Assembly (NCBI GenBank): GCA_904066235.2
Contig: CAJFCV020000001.1
Coordinates: 7,440,001-7,504,000 of the forward strand
Reading direction: 5' to 3'
Source: Bursaphelenchus xylophilus
Taxonomy: Eukaryota > Nematoda > Chromadorea > Rhabditida > Aphelenchoididae
DNA length: 64,000 bases
Each line of letters begins with the position of its first letter. The stretch's first letter is position 1. Shown in pieces: positions 10,592 to 32,400 of this stretch. The notes under the pieces were generated by a model that saw only the letters and a program-made list of their open reading frames with translations, did no database searches and was not told the origin of the DNA. The position numbers and the translations under genes were made by a program.

Positions 10592-13500
10592 TCAAGAAGA
10601 CTGGGAATCCTTGGAAGCATCATCATCCGAACCTGAGTAAATCTTCCGACTCAAACCCGACTTGTAAAGCGTCAACGAAGCAATATGGGCATTGTCCAGC
10701 ACCTTAAATTATTATAGCAACAACACTTTAAGATACCTCTACAATCATTCCATCTGTCCCATAACAAAAGGTAGATCCGAAGGGGTTTTCCCCTTCACTG
10801 CTCGGGGCTCTATTCACAACGACGGGAGTCTTATCTTCGAAGATATTTATAAAATCTGTCAACTGAAAAAAGATTTCGAATTATCCCGCATTAACAAAAC
10901 GAACCTTTGAATCAGTTCTGATGACCACCGATTCATCTTCAAAGTCCTCGGGAGTTGGGCATTCAATCTCAAAAGAAACGCGAGAATAAAAGCCGAAATT
11001 GTAATGCCCGGGGATGTTTGTATGCAGAACGAGTTTGATGACTTCTCTTGTTTTGGCGTCAAAGAGCACATCCTGAAACAAGCGCGATGAATCAGAGCAA
11101 ATTTAGGAATAAGTGCCGGAATAATTAAGGTCTAAATTATCCCTTGCATCCACAATAACCCGGCGCAGAAATTTGTCGCGCGCCATATGTCGATATCGAG
11201 GGTTTGATTCTGACTGGCAATTATGTCCGACCTCCAATCTGCATACCTTAAAGGCACTTGTTTCGTTGTGATGCAGACCGGAAAAGAAAGACAATCTGCC
11301 AGCGATATTTCAATAACTACAAAATTTTATTGGCGAGGAGATTAAAAAATGTGTCAACGACATCTGCAAAGTTGTGTAAACCCCCGATCCGCAGTAAAGG
11401 CGAATCCCCTGGAGGCCGCCAATAAATGACTGTCGCCTATCTTACAGATGTCCTGTCAATCTGCCGGAGCATTTTTCAGTCGCGGAAACATGAATTTTAA
11501 AGAATTTGCTGTCACATTCATGAAACCTTGTCCATTTGCTTGGGAAAGCGGAAGTGTTCGATAAAATTAATAACATCCGAAGACGGTGCACTTGTAGTGC
11601 TATAAAAAATGCGGTACTACAACACTGGCGGTCGATTACACGCTCTCAAGTGTCACTCGGTCTGCCCGACCACCTGCCATGTATGAAAACTAATAATAAC
11701 ATGAAACAGCAGCTGCAGCGTAGTATTATTATTATTTGTTTTGGCTGAATTTGGTCACCTGAAACGAACCCGACATGCTTCTCTTCATGTTGGACATTAG
11801 TTGACTCTGCCGGATCGAGTAAACGCATCCTACTTATGCACGCACATTTGGACAAATCCTTCCCGAGTGCCATAAGCCAACCGCTCTCGAGTTGAGGGTG
11901 GTTGGGCGAGGGATAGGGGGATTGGTTTCCCGCAATGACTTTCGGCGTAAATAGACACGCCCATTCGGAGCATGCATATTCCTGGTAAATGGATAACTAG
12001 GATCGTTTCGGTATCCCATGTCAGCGCAATATGACCTTCCGGATGTTCCCATTGTTCTATTTGGTGGCGTTGATGACATCATCGTATGCTGATAAGTGTC
12101 CTCAACCGTGTGAATGTGACCACGATCTGACTTTTGTGTATTGTTACGGAGGTGGGCTGAATACGACACACTTCTACAGGATCATTCAACTGCTGCCTTC
12201 AAATGTCATCGAATTGCATATCCAAGCGCCGGAGGATAAACCCAATCACTTCAAATGGAATGACAATCTCAACCGTCTTACAAAACTCGAAAGGATATCT
12301 TTTATCAATTGCAATATCCCGGCAATTAGTCAGCGAGTGAGGATTAAGTCTCTGAAATCCCTGAATCTCCAGCACAACTACATCGACTCTCTCCAGATGG
12401 ATTCCTTCAACGGATTGCCCAACCTAGAGCACCTTGATTTGTCTTATAATCATATCTCAGTTGTGCCGTCAGGGTCGTTTATCTACCTCAGATCTCTGAA
12501 ATCCTTATCGCTTTCCCATAATTACATCAAAGAACTCCCATCCAATCTGTTCTATGGCCCTCAACGACTTCAACAGCTCCAATTTGATGGACTAAAAATT
12601 TCAGTGGACCAACTCAATCCCCTTCTTGACAACCTGCCGTATTTAGAACGCTTGGAAATTAATCACTGCAATCTTGGAGATTCAGCCATCTCCGGGGTCT
12701 GGCTCCATAAAGTACCCAAACTGAGTCGACTAGGAATCGGAGGGAATAATCTGACTGTAATCCCAAGCCATAAATTAAGAGAATTACCTCATCTACAGAC
12801 AGTAGACCTCTCCAACAATAAGATCAGAAAGATTCCTCCCTGCTCTTTCTGCTCTTGCAATATCACCACAATCTTCCTTGGCCACAATCTGTTAGGCATC
12901 GATGAAAATAGTCTCACGATCGAATCGTTTGCCGATGTTAATGTAGAGAAGTTGGAGCTTTCATTCAACTTCTTCGACAACTTCAATTCCAAGTTATTAT
13001 GGAAAGCTAAACACAGTATAAGAAGTCTGGATCTGTCTGGAAATACATTGACGCGCCCCAGAAAGACATTAATCCAGGATCTTCCTAATCTCTCTTCACT
13101 ACATTTGGCCAGCAATCACATGGAAGAGCTCCCAAACACATGGCCCATCGAATATTCATCCCTCGCCTTCCTAAACCTCAGCTCAAACCACATAAAAGTA
13201 ATACCTAGCACCTTCGTGGACTCCCTACCATTTCTCAAAATCCTCGACATATCCCAGAATGAGATAAGGTAAGTACAACTTTAAACCTGCCTAAAAATCA
13301 ATTTCAGGTACATCGATGATCACATAATCGACTTCCTCACAGAGACCACAGAACGGGTTTACATGTATAGAAACCCTTGGGACTGTAGATGTGCTCATGG
13401 AGGAGTTCAAAAATACTTGAAACACCGCAAACAGATCCTGCCTTTCAGCGAACCTGTCACCTGTGAGACGCCGTTTGAACTGAAGGGCATTCCAGTCAGG

Positions 13501-15283
13501 AAGGTTAGCAAAATAAATGAATGTAATCTAATCTTTGGAGGCTCCTATCAACTATCTCAGGTAACAAAGACACCAATTCAACTAAACATTTGCAGATGAG
13601 TGAACTTGGAATCCTTCTGAGCGCCGTCATCGGACTCGCTACACTGATCAGTGGCTTCATGTTTGTAGCTATGGCAATCAGACGTCGGAAATACCGACTG
13701 AAGAAGCCCAACTATAACCATTCAGAAGTCCGCTCTCCTTTCCCTATGGACACGATCACATCACCTCTAAAAACCCGGTTCAAAGACGAGGAAATTCCTG
13801 ATCTCCCACCTCCACTCCAGCCTCTCACTACATTCGGACATGTATAATAAAAACTTATATATTTGTGAATTAGCAATTCCCCAGCCGTCGCAAGCAATTA
13901 TGGGCGATTCCAAGGCATGACGAGTCCAAATTATATTCCCGACGGCCGAAACTGGTAAAATTATGACCTAAAATTGTTTTTCTCTATGACCGCTCTCAGT
14001 GTTTCGCGTGATCTCTCGGGCGTAAAAATCGGGTAATAGAAAACGAAGAAGAGTTGAATATCTCGGCTGCCCTTGCAAAGCGCGAGCTAAAACTTTAAAG
14101 AATTGGTATGTGGCTATTCACGGCGTGTGCAAAATTTAAAGAAAACATGCGCGTCGCACTTGGGGTACTTCCCTTAAAAGATACTCACCAAACCCAAAGA
14201 GAAGTAGTTGAAGAAGATATCGGTGCTCTCCCCATCGCCTAATTTCTTGGAATCCAATCCTTTCTGGATCAGCATCTTCTCATCTGACTTATAAAATACC
14301 CGTGACGGAGCTCCTAATGAAGCCAAAACTTTCTGAAACCAATCGTCTTTTATGAATTGTCTGGACATACCTCCTCCGAATCCCCGAAGATAATTGTTTT
14401 CTCAGTCTTTGGGAGGCTGGTACTCTTCCGAATCTCCATTTTGTTATCTAAAGTATTAATTTTTTACAATAACACTCATCTACCATCTCCACTGATGTTC
14501 AGTTTTATTCCGTAGATTTCATTTCCATGGAAGATGGATGTAACTTTGTGAGCGAAAACATTTCCGCAATGCACAGAGACTGGGGTCTCAGCAAGCCTAA
14601 AAATGACGGTTAACTTTGGATATTAACCTACTTTATTTCACTCGGAGTATTTCCACAATAGATTTCCATTTTTTCGAGTAGTGGTAATGAAGAAAAGTTG
14701 AGAGAACTTAGTCCATGAGCATACGCAGGTTGAACTGTCGACGGTTCCTTGGCTGGGAAACTAAAAGAAACCCCTCTCCAATGGAGAAGATAGGTCTTTT
14801 GTTTCTCGTCATATACTCCCGGATGGGTTGCACCAAAACAATTCTCCACTTTTGCCACATCTGCAGGACTTTGAGGTGTAGAAAACGTGGTATTTCTAAA
14901 AACGACCGTTACAAAATCGTTAAATCTACTTACCCATATCTTAAATTTATGTTTTTGAAGTCGTAAACTTCGATAAGCTAAATTAAGTTAAAAATAAGGT
15001 GATTTAATGATACCTTTAGTAGTTGCGAATATGCATCAAACAACAATCGAATTCCATCATCCTTCATTAATACGGTTATATGGCGATTAAAGGGCTCCTA
15101 TAAAAAATAGTAAAATAAACATAATATTACCTTATTGCAGTAAACCAATTCTACGTTTTTTATGACTTTAGAAGCTTGTCGAATGGCGACTAGTACTTGA
15201 TTAATTGGAGCGCCCAAGATCAGTTCAACCTGTTCATTTTTTAGAGAAACCTCCGGGTTTACCTCAAATTCTAAAGCTGTCAT
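10592..15283 (-). CDS. PHAF1 / C16orf70 (UPF0183) homologue
   Basis: Conserved protein whose mammalian relative (PHAF1, MYTHO) is linked to phagophores in autophagy. Ten exons: 15283-15131, 15097-15014, 14977-14934, 14895-14632, 14596-14484, 14447-14371, 14332-14189, 11072-10905, 10862-10737, 10702-10592; 427 aa against about 422 in human. Family landmarks: start FEVNPEVSLKNEQVELILG, CFGATHPGVYDE, PAYAHGLSSL, GAPSRVFYKSDEKM, VLHTNIPGHYNFGFY, NPFGSTFCYG and the end HIASLTLYKSG. A 3.1 kb intron between exons 7 and 8 contains a whole gene on the other strand. The start sits two bases after TTTTTTAG, a likely trans-splice site. The identification is firm; the cellular role is taken from the family. 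Confidence 0.93.
12031..13847 (+). CDS. LRR single-pass transmembrane protein, nested in PHAF1 intron
   Basis: Probable cell-surface receptor or adhesion protein. Three exons: 12031-13268, 13308-13560, 13596-13847; 580 aa. The signal peptide (FYLVALMTSSYA) is followed by a cysteine cap (CPQPCECDHD, LRRNT), then about 12 leucine-rich repeats (for example LEHLDLSYNHISVVP, LKILDISQNEIR), a C-terminal cap with WDCRCAHGG and CETP (LRRCT), a transmembrane helix (about 496-520, ILLSAVIGLATLISGFMF), a basic stop-transfer RRRKYRLKK, and a short proline-rich cytoplasmic tail ending FGHV. The tail end could be a PDZ ligand (hydrophobic terminal Val), but this is only suggestive. The exact orthologue is not recognised; many nematode LRR-only receptors share this plan. 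Confidence 0.9.
13878..14173. repeat. Degraded MITE pieces (families A and B)
   Basis: At 13878-13955 there is GGGCGATTCCAAGGCATGAC and ATTCCCGACGG, resembling the interior and end of family A. At 14110-14173 the sequence matches the right end of family B (GCGTCGCACTTGGGGTACTT). It lies between the 3' end of the nested LRR gene and PHAF1 exon 7. Confidence 0.55.
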
Positions 15284-15817
15284 ACCTAAAAAACGTTATA
15301 TTATCAAATAACGCAAAATTATATCGAATCGACTTTTTCGAAAAGCAAACAAAATTATAAATAATCGGGCTTGTTGAGGACAGTTGAAAATAGAAGCGCA
15401 ACAGACGATTTCTGATTTTATGAATTTCTTTAATCACAAGTGCACTTTCACTCTTTTTTCTTTGTTTTAAACAGATACTTGGGTCAAAGTCAAAACTTCC
15501 ATTTATAAAACAAACGACATCTCCAATCTTATTGACTGTCTAAGAATAAACCATGGAAAACTCGCATGTGATGCGTTTCTTTTTTATTTATTTTATTATT
15601 TTCGTTTGTCTCAAAATGCAACTATTGATCGAATATTTGTTTTCACTTTTCGTCGTGTCCAAGTGAATGAGCGCAAGAAGAGGATGGCTGCGGTTTCCAA
15701 TCTTCTTTCTTTCGTTCAAGTTGGGACGACGTTCCCCGATCATTTCTTGTTGTAATAAATCAAATTTCTTACTGGTTTCCACGTTTTCCTTTTTTTTTGC
15801 AGGCTGCTTGCTCCAGA
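15284..15817. promoter_or_regulatory. Divergent promoter region, PHAF1 and hexokinase
   Basis: 534 nt between two divergent start codons. It must hold both promoters and any 5' untranslated exons. A pyrimidine-rich acceptor (TTTTTTTTGCAG) ends at 15802, just before the hexokinase start. No specific factor site is identified. Confidence 0.5.
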
Positions 15818-18800
15818 ATGCCTACTCAGGGTAATAGAAAACGTAATCCTACCATCGACTCTTTGCACAAGTTGAAGAGTCTCCACCGCCGTTCTTCTCT
15901 CGACATTTCACACTCTGAATTGGTCAGCCGTGTTTTCAATTGTCGATCTTGTTGTTTTTAGGTACAAGAGGAATGTAAGGCCTTCGAGTTGAGCGATGAT
16001 ACGCTTCGAACTATTATGGATCTTATGGACAAGAGCTTTGATGAAGGATTACATCCAGATACAGGTCTGATTGTCGCTCTTTCTTAGAAAAACTATTTTT
16101 AGCTGCTGAAGCGGCCGTAAAGATGTTGCCGTCATTCGTTCGCGCGGTGCCAAATGGAACAGAGTCCGGAGATTTCTTGGCCTTGGATCTGGGTGGAACA
16201 AATTTCAGAGTTCTTCTTATTCGTTTGGAAGGAAGTCAGTCCGAGATGACTAGCAAGATTTTTCGTGTTCCAGAGCATATTATGAAAGGCACAGGAGAAG
16301 CCGTAAGTATTAGTTTATCAATAAATTTCTATGATGCATGTTATGAGTAACACTGCGATTATGACCCACTGTTTAAAATGGTCGGTTAATTGAAGCGATA
16401 AGCGCTAGCTACGGAGTGTTTGGATAAAAATCTTATTAACGGCTTCCCACAATGTCGAATTAGTAAAACGTCATCCAAATGGCTTGTCATTGTCAGCCAA
16501 ATCTTCAAAATCGCTCAAAAAGTCTAACCCAGGGGTTTTGCTTGCCATTCGGTCCTTTGGGATATGAACCCAACTTCCTGGCTTACCGGACAACCCTCTT
16601 CTAGACCTATAGTCGTTTAAACCTTTTGTTAGCCGGCCTTGAATTAACCAATTGTTTCAAACAGTGAGTCATAATCACAGCATAAACTTATAGTTATTCG
16701 ACCACATTGCTGATTGCTTGGCCAGATTTATGGAGGAACACAACCTGAAGGATGCTGTTAAACTTCCTCTTGGATTCACCTTTTCATTTCCATGTAGACA
16801 AGAAGGCCTTACCTGTGCAAAGTTGGTCACCTGGACTAAGGGGTTTAAGGCTTCTGGGGTTATTGGACAGGATGTTGTTCAGATGTTACGAGAAGCTTGT
16901 ATTCGAAGAGGAGTAAGTTTCTGCCAAAAGAGGTTTTGATTTTATAGGATATCGACATTGATGTTGTAGCCGTCTTAAACGACACAACCGGTACGATGAT
17001 GGCTTGTGCTTTCAAGGAGAACACCTGCAATGTTGGTATTATTTGCGGTACCGGTTCGAATGCTTGTTATATGGAAAAGATTTCCCGGATTAAGAAGTTG
17101 GACGGGCTTCTAAACCCACAGGAAGACGGCCTGCCGGACGAAGTAAGCATTACATTGGTTTTATCTTGAAATGTCTTGTCCAAAAAATTTGTTTTCCTAT
17201 TATCTTTTAATTTTTAACAACTTACGAAAACAAGCTTCCGGGGTAGGTAGGGCGGACATTTTGAAAATCGTTGTCTCAGAATAGCAAGAAAATTGGCCAA
17301 CTTGATCATCATGACAGATAAAACGTTGTTAAAAAGATTTTTTTTTTGAATTTTTTATAGGAATAGTGGATTTAGAGGTTTTCGAAGGTGCTGATTTCGA
17401 AAATAATGTTCATTTTTTTCTGATTGTTACTTTTTTCTTAAGTAGTACTGTTAAAAAGTTATTTTTTGAAATAATTCTGAAATACTTAGGAGTATTTTTA
17501 ACACTTACAAGGGAAGTACCCCAAGTGCGACGCTCAGACTTTTTTTACAAGGAAAGTACTTTTATGGGGGCTCCTAGTTTTTCACCCATAAAAACCTAAA
17601 ATGGGCAGCTGGGATTTTTATATCCTTGATCAGCACATTTTTTCTGATTTTTTGAGATATGTCCCGTCAAAAAGTAGGAGCCCCCATAAAAGTACTTTCC
17701 TTGTTAAATTTTGCACACACGTCCGTCATGAACTAACAGGGGAAGTACACCATGTGCGACGCTCAGATTTTGATGAAACTTGGCACAAATTTAGAATAAT
17801 TTTTTCTAAAATATATGCGAGAATTCTAGCTCGCGCTAATTGATTTTTAGTCCATAACTGACGTGTGTGCAAAATTTAAAGAAAATCTGAGCGTCGCACT
17901 TGGAGTACTTCCCCTGTAAGTATCAATTCCTGAAAGTTTTAGCTCGCGCTTTGCAGGAGCCGCTGAGATATTGAACGATTTTTTGCCGCCTAGAGAGTAC
18001 GATAAAAGCGGAGAGCGGTCAGAGAAAAAACACTTTTTCATCATAACTTTGCTAGTTTCGCACAGAAAAAATTGATTTTTTGTGGAAACATTACCCTCTA
18101 TGGTAGAAATAGGCACGAAACTTTTCGTGCCGAAATTCGGCAAAAAGTGTCAAATTTTCGCCTACTTTCGGTCTAAAAATCTCGGATGTTTTTGCAAAGC
18201 GCGAGCTTGAATTGTCGCATATATTTTAGAAAAAAATTATTCTAAATTTGTGCCAAGTTTCATCAAAATCTGAGCGTCGCACTTGGGGTACTTCCCTTGT
18301 TAGTACTATTTAGATATTTATGTTATATTACATATTATGCTGCTCTAAACCTTTTCCCCAACTTTGCGGATTTTCAAAATTTCCATGTCTGTGCCCTCCG
18401 GGTTTCACCCCTTAGGAGTGCATTTGCTTTGGGTTTTTTGATTCCAAACTGTTCTAAACAAAATTCTAAACCTTATGAACCTAGGTTTGCCACAACTGTC
18501 TTCCACCGTTCACAAGATGCGACTGATTTTCGGCATTGAGATCTTTTGTTGTTCACGACGAAGATGGCGAGATTTTTTTACTCCCCACATATTTGATATT
18601 AAACAAAATGGGGATGTCTGAGGATTCAGGGAAAGAAAAAACCTTAACATTTGGCCCAAAATTAAAGAAGTTATAGCCAATTCAAACCGGGCCACAAAAT
18701 TGATACACCGTGTATTTCATCTCTTACTCAGTTATGAAGAGCTTAAGAAAATTTGTTTTGGCGGATCTTTTTGGACATCGTGTTTCAATCCGACGTTAAA

Positions 18801-20030
18801 TTCTGTGAAATTGGCATAACTTGGCAAGACACGTGACTGGCGCGTTAAATTGGCTTAAAAGTCTTGTAATTACTCTATTTTCCAGATGTGTGTCAATACA
18901 GAATGGGGAGGATTTGGAGATGATGGAAAAATGGAATTCATTAGAACCAGGTATGACAAAACACTAGACAGCATGACTATTAACCCTGGAAAACAATTAT
19001 ACGAGAAGATGATCTCCGGCATGTACCTCGGAGAGTTGGTGAGAGTGGTTTTGGAAGTTTTGGCCAAGGAAGGGCATCTCTTTAATGGTGACGATGATGC
19101 CATCTCTATCAAAGGATGCTTCCCTACCAAGTTTGTTTCTGAGATAGAAGCAGAAATGCAATCCGACGACGAAGCTCAATTTGTGAAGACTCAAAATATT
19201 CTCGAAGAGATCGGGATTGCCAATGTAACCCCAACTGATTGTGCCAATGTGGCCTATGTCTGTTCTGCGGTCTCCACTCGCGCTGCTCATATATGTGCCG
19301 CTGGTATCGCGGCTATCTTGAGAAGGATGAAGAAGCCCTATGTAACAGTGGGTGTCGATGGGTCTGTCTACCGTTTCCACCCGACTTTCCCCGAACTTCT
19401 GGACAAAAAGATTGAGGAGATTTTAAACGACGACACTCTCGATGTAAGTACTTCTAACGGGAGGTACCCCAGGTGTGACGCTCAGGTTTTGATGAAACTT
19501 GGCACAAATTTAGAAAAAAGTTTTCTAAAAAAAAAATAAAAATCTCGCGCTCTGCAGAAACAACCGAGATTTTTAGATCGTAAGTCGGCGAAAATTTTGG
19601 ACTTTTTGCCGAATTTGGTCACGAAAAGTTTTATGCCTATTTCTACCTTAAAGGATAATGTTTCCACAAAAAGTAAATTGTTTTGCACGAAGCTAACAAA
19701 GTTATGGCCAAAAGATGTTTTTCTCTCTGGCCGCTCTAGTCCGCGTTTAGCGTACTCTCTCGGCGGCAAAGGTCGTCCAGTATCTCGGTGGCGCTTGCAA
19801 AGCGGGAGCAAAAACCTTCCGGAATTGATATTCAGTCCATGCCCGACGTTTGTACAAAATTTAAAGAAAATCTGAGCGTCGCACTACTTCTCCTGTAAGC
19901 CATTTATATTTCTTGTTTTCAGTACCAACTAATGCTCTCTGAGGACGGAAGTGGACGAGGTGCCGCTCTGGTCGCCGCTGTGGCTACGAGAATGTCTCAG
20001 GAAGCCGCGAAAAAGAATTTAGTCAAGTAA
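15818..20030 (+). CDS. Hexokinase (single-domain, about 50 kDa)
   Basis: Phosphorylates glucose in the first step of glycolysis. Seven exons: 15818-15922, 15962-16064, 16103-16302, 16694-16912, 16948-17142, 18886-19443, 19923-20030; 495 aa, the normal size for a one-domain hexokinase. Visible motifs: phosphate 1 loop [14 protein letters not shown], substrate segment [13 protein letters not shown], catalytic Asp in [10 protein letters not shown], phosphate 2 loop [25 protein letters not shown], and the C-terminal adenosine segment [15 protein letters not shown]. The start is the first ATG after a strong acceptor ending at 15802. Introns 5 (1.74 kb) and 6 (0.48 kb) have been enlarged by MITE insertions; the other introns are 35-391 nt. 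All catalytic residues are present. Confidence 0.96.
17547..17704. mobile_element. MITE family C, nested copy
   Basis: 158 bp, almost a perfect palindrome: ACAAGGAAAGTACTTTTATG at the left and its complement at the right. The inner arms carry GGGGGCTCCTA and TAGGAGCCCCC. It is related to the larger element at 61433-62027. Confidence 0.85.
17739..17914. mobile_element. MITE family B, inner copy
   Basis: 176 bp from GGGGAAGTACACCATGTGCG to CGCACTTGGAGTACTTCCCC. It lies within the outer family B element and shares the subterminal GATTTTGATGAAACTTGGCA. Confidence 0.8.
19459..19893. mobile_element. MITE family B copy in hexokinase intron 6
   Basis: About 435 bp from GGGAGGTACCCCAGGTGTGA to a right end with GAGCGTCGCACTACTTCTCC. 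It begins only 15 nt after the exon 6 splice donor and ends about 29 nt before the exon 7 acceptor, so it makes up almost the whole intron. Confidence 0.75.
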
Positions 20031-20286
20031 AACGCATTTTGTAACTGATGCCCAGTGCCATTAACTGTAGATCTTACGTGTAATACTAAAGAATAGGATT
20101 CTTTCTCGTTTAATTATACATATAGATAGTTAGTTTGAAACCCCATGTAATGCCATGTGATAAATTTAAACTGTAGAACTTAGTTTAATTATATTAATAA
20201 TAGCTTATCATACAGTAAATGCGTACACATATAAAAGAGAGGATATGAACAATGTTGGGGGATACCGGTTCTTTCTTTTACTCGCC

Positions 20287-29427
<9,141 letters not shown>

Positions 29428-32400
29428 ATGAAGGCTGAATTAGGATGGCTGGCCTTTCTCCCCGTCTGTGTGGCCCTAGATCTCTCTGATTGGCCAGTCT
29501 TATCTTTCAGCGATGACATTTCTAATTTCTCAGAGTAAGCTTTCTCGATTATGTTTTTTTTATATGAACGTCATAAATGTTGTGAGCATTAAGAAGCATA
29601 GGCATCATGAATACGCTTTGCAGCTATAAAGTTGTTCGAATAAATCCGGGAACTGAAGAATGCATTTCTTTTCTGAGGACTCTTTATTGGAAACTTCCCC
29701 ATTCCTCTTTGGATTTCTGGCAACCCCCAACTTCCCTCAACCAATTTGTAGACGTATCTGTTTCGCCAATGGTCTCCCAGCGATTCTTCAACGAATTATA
29801 TTACCGTAAAATATCTTACAACATCCTGATACCAAATCTGCAGCAGTAGGTTTACTCTGTTTTACTGTTATCAATCTGTCGGGAAAATAGTGAGCGTCGC
29901 ATCAAAAATCATATCGCCGCCGAGAAAACGAATTGCGTCGCGGCAAAATCAAGTTGCTTTTCACTTCAGCGACGCGATGACAGACTGATATATAGTTGAA
30001 ACTGTTGCGTGATCAAAAAAAACTTGTTTAGAGCGATCGAGGATGAACGATCCATTAACAATGTCCAGATGGACGCTCATCAAATCCAATTCGATAGGTA
30101 TAATACCTTTGATCAGATCGAGAATTATTTATTCGATATCCACCAGAAGTATCCAAATCTCGTTAAGCTCAGAGAAATCGGAAAAAGTTACGAAAACAGA
30201 ACGTTGTGGGTGGTCCAGGTAAAGTATTTATTGTTAGCCTAATAAACACAAACTGCAGATTGGGAAACCAAGCAGCGAACGGAAAGCAAAGTTATGGATC
30301 GATGCCGGAATCCATGCCCGAGAATGGATATCCCCAGCAGTCGCTTTATCTTTCATCAATAAGCTTCTAAATGGCTACGGAAAAGAAGAAGAAATAACTC
30401 AAATGCTGGATCACATGGATTGGTACATACTCCCAGTCATGAATCCCGATGGCTATGTTCATACCTTTGCCAAAGTTGGTCTTAAAACAAATAAAACATA
30501 CTTTAGAATCGAATGTGGCGCAAAAACCGAAGGCCCTCTTCTTGTTACAAGACAACAATGTCGACGATGTGTTGCGTGGGCGTCGACTTAAACCGTAACT
30601 TTAATTGGTTCTGGGCGAGTAAGTGCCAAACAGAATGTAAACCATTCATGTTCAGCCACTGGTTCAAGCAGTGATCCCTGTCATGACACGTACCACGGAA
30701 CTGCCCCTTTTAGCGAATCTGAATCAAAATCAGTCAAGGAATTCCTGGAGAATACAAAGGTGGACGGATTCCTCTCCTTCCATTCGTATTCCCAACTCTG
30801 GCTGATCCCTTACGGGCATAAGAAGCGGACCTATCCCGAGGATTACTCCAGTGTGTTGAAGCCTTTGGCACTTCAGGCGACAAACGCTTTGAGCAAATTG
30901 TACGGGACAAAATATATCGCTGGTACGGGAGCTGATCTCATGTGTAGGTTGTGCCCTTTTAGTAATGTACTGATTCTTTAGATGAAGCTTCTGGAGCCTC
31001 ACATGACTTTGCCAAGGGAAATCTTCAGATAAAGTATGCCTATCTGGTAGAACTGAGACCCCAGAACACCATGTTTGCCAATGGATTCCTTCTACCCGAA
31101 AGAGAAATCTTACCAACTTGCGACGAAACTTGGCAGGCTGTTAAAGTAGTCGCGTACTCTCTATTAAACGACACGAGACTAGGTCAGTGTTAGTTTACGC
31201 TGGAATAACGAAAATTCCAGAACCAGAACACGGCTTCGGGCCGACCGGGCCTGCAAAATTTTGAAACAGGCCGGGCCGCCCGCGGGCAGGGCCTGGTTTT
31301 TGCGGAGTCAGGACTTTTCGGCGCTACGGCGTTTCGGGTCAGGGACAACTCGGGTCGCGACAGGTCGGGTCAACGACAGATCGGTTCAACAATATCGTTT
31401 AATATTTTCGCTTCGGGACTTGGGAAAAAAGAATTTTTTTGAGAATTTGAACAAGTTTTGAAATGTTTTCGCTGCGGGAAAAGAAGAGAAAAATTTTTTG
31501 TGAAGAATCGACCTGAATGTTACAATTTTATTTTACAGAGGAAGGTAAAAATGTTATTTTTGGAATTTTTTAGGTAGTTGATTTACGGGTAATTGAGATT
31601 TATTTTTTCATCATTTTTAGAAAATAGTGTTTATAAGCGACGAGCAAAGGGTGGAGTAAGAATATGGTCGTAATGATTGTTTGCAAATAACAAGTACATC
31701 GCGATTTTTCGCTCCATTTCTTGTTTTTAGACATGGGTTATTTCACTGCTGACTGTTAGGATAGGACGTATCGTTTACATAAACGTGAAAATTTTGCTCA
31801 AACTCTCCAAAAAATTCTTTTTTTCCTAGTCCCGAATAGGGGGGTTCGGACGGGGTATATACCCGGGGTATATTCCCGGGTATATACCCAAATACCCGAG
31901 AGGCCGGCGGGAATTTTCGGGTATTTATGGGTATATTCAAAGTACTATTGCATTCAAAAAATGTAAAAAAAAAAGTCGAGTTTTGTCATAAAAAATCAAT
32001 AAATGTTGACATTTTATCATAATTTGTTTTTTGCCTCTCAAAACTTGGTTCTAGGTTGAAATTTACTTGGCCGAAGTAGGAAAATAAACGGAAAAAAAAT
32101 TCAATCTGACTGCCAAATATTGGATTGCTAAACTTTTTGATTGTTAAAGTACTAGTTTTGTTTGTTGTCGTTGGGAAAATAGAGAATATCACTCCAAACG
32201 TGATTAGGTTAATGAATAACTTGCCACTTGTTCATTAACGACTTCATATTGGTACTATATTGGACTAATTTAGGCTAATTTTATAAATACCCCGAATATA
32301 CCCGAGATTTCGGGTATATACCCGGCTATATACCCGCGTGGTGAATATACCCGAATTTTCCGAACCCTAGTCCCGAAGCAAAAACATTTCAAAATTCCGT

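Larger units (their letters stand above)
17511..18296. mobile_element. MITE family B, outer copy, with two nested insertions
   Basis: The ends are GGGAAGTACCCCAAGTGCGA at 17511 and the exact complement type TCGCACTTGGGGTACTTCCC ending at 18296. The left subterminal sequence is interrupted by a family C element (17547-17704) and by a second family B element (17739-17914). All lie in hexokinase intron 5. No open reading frame of interest. Confidence 0.8.
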
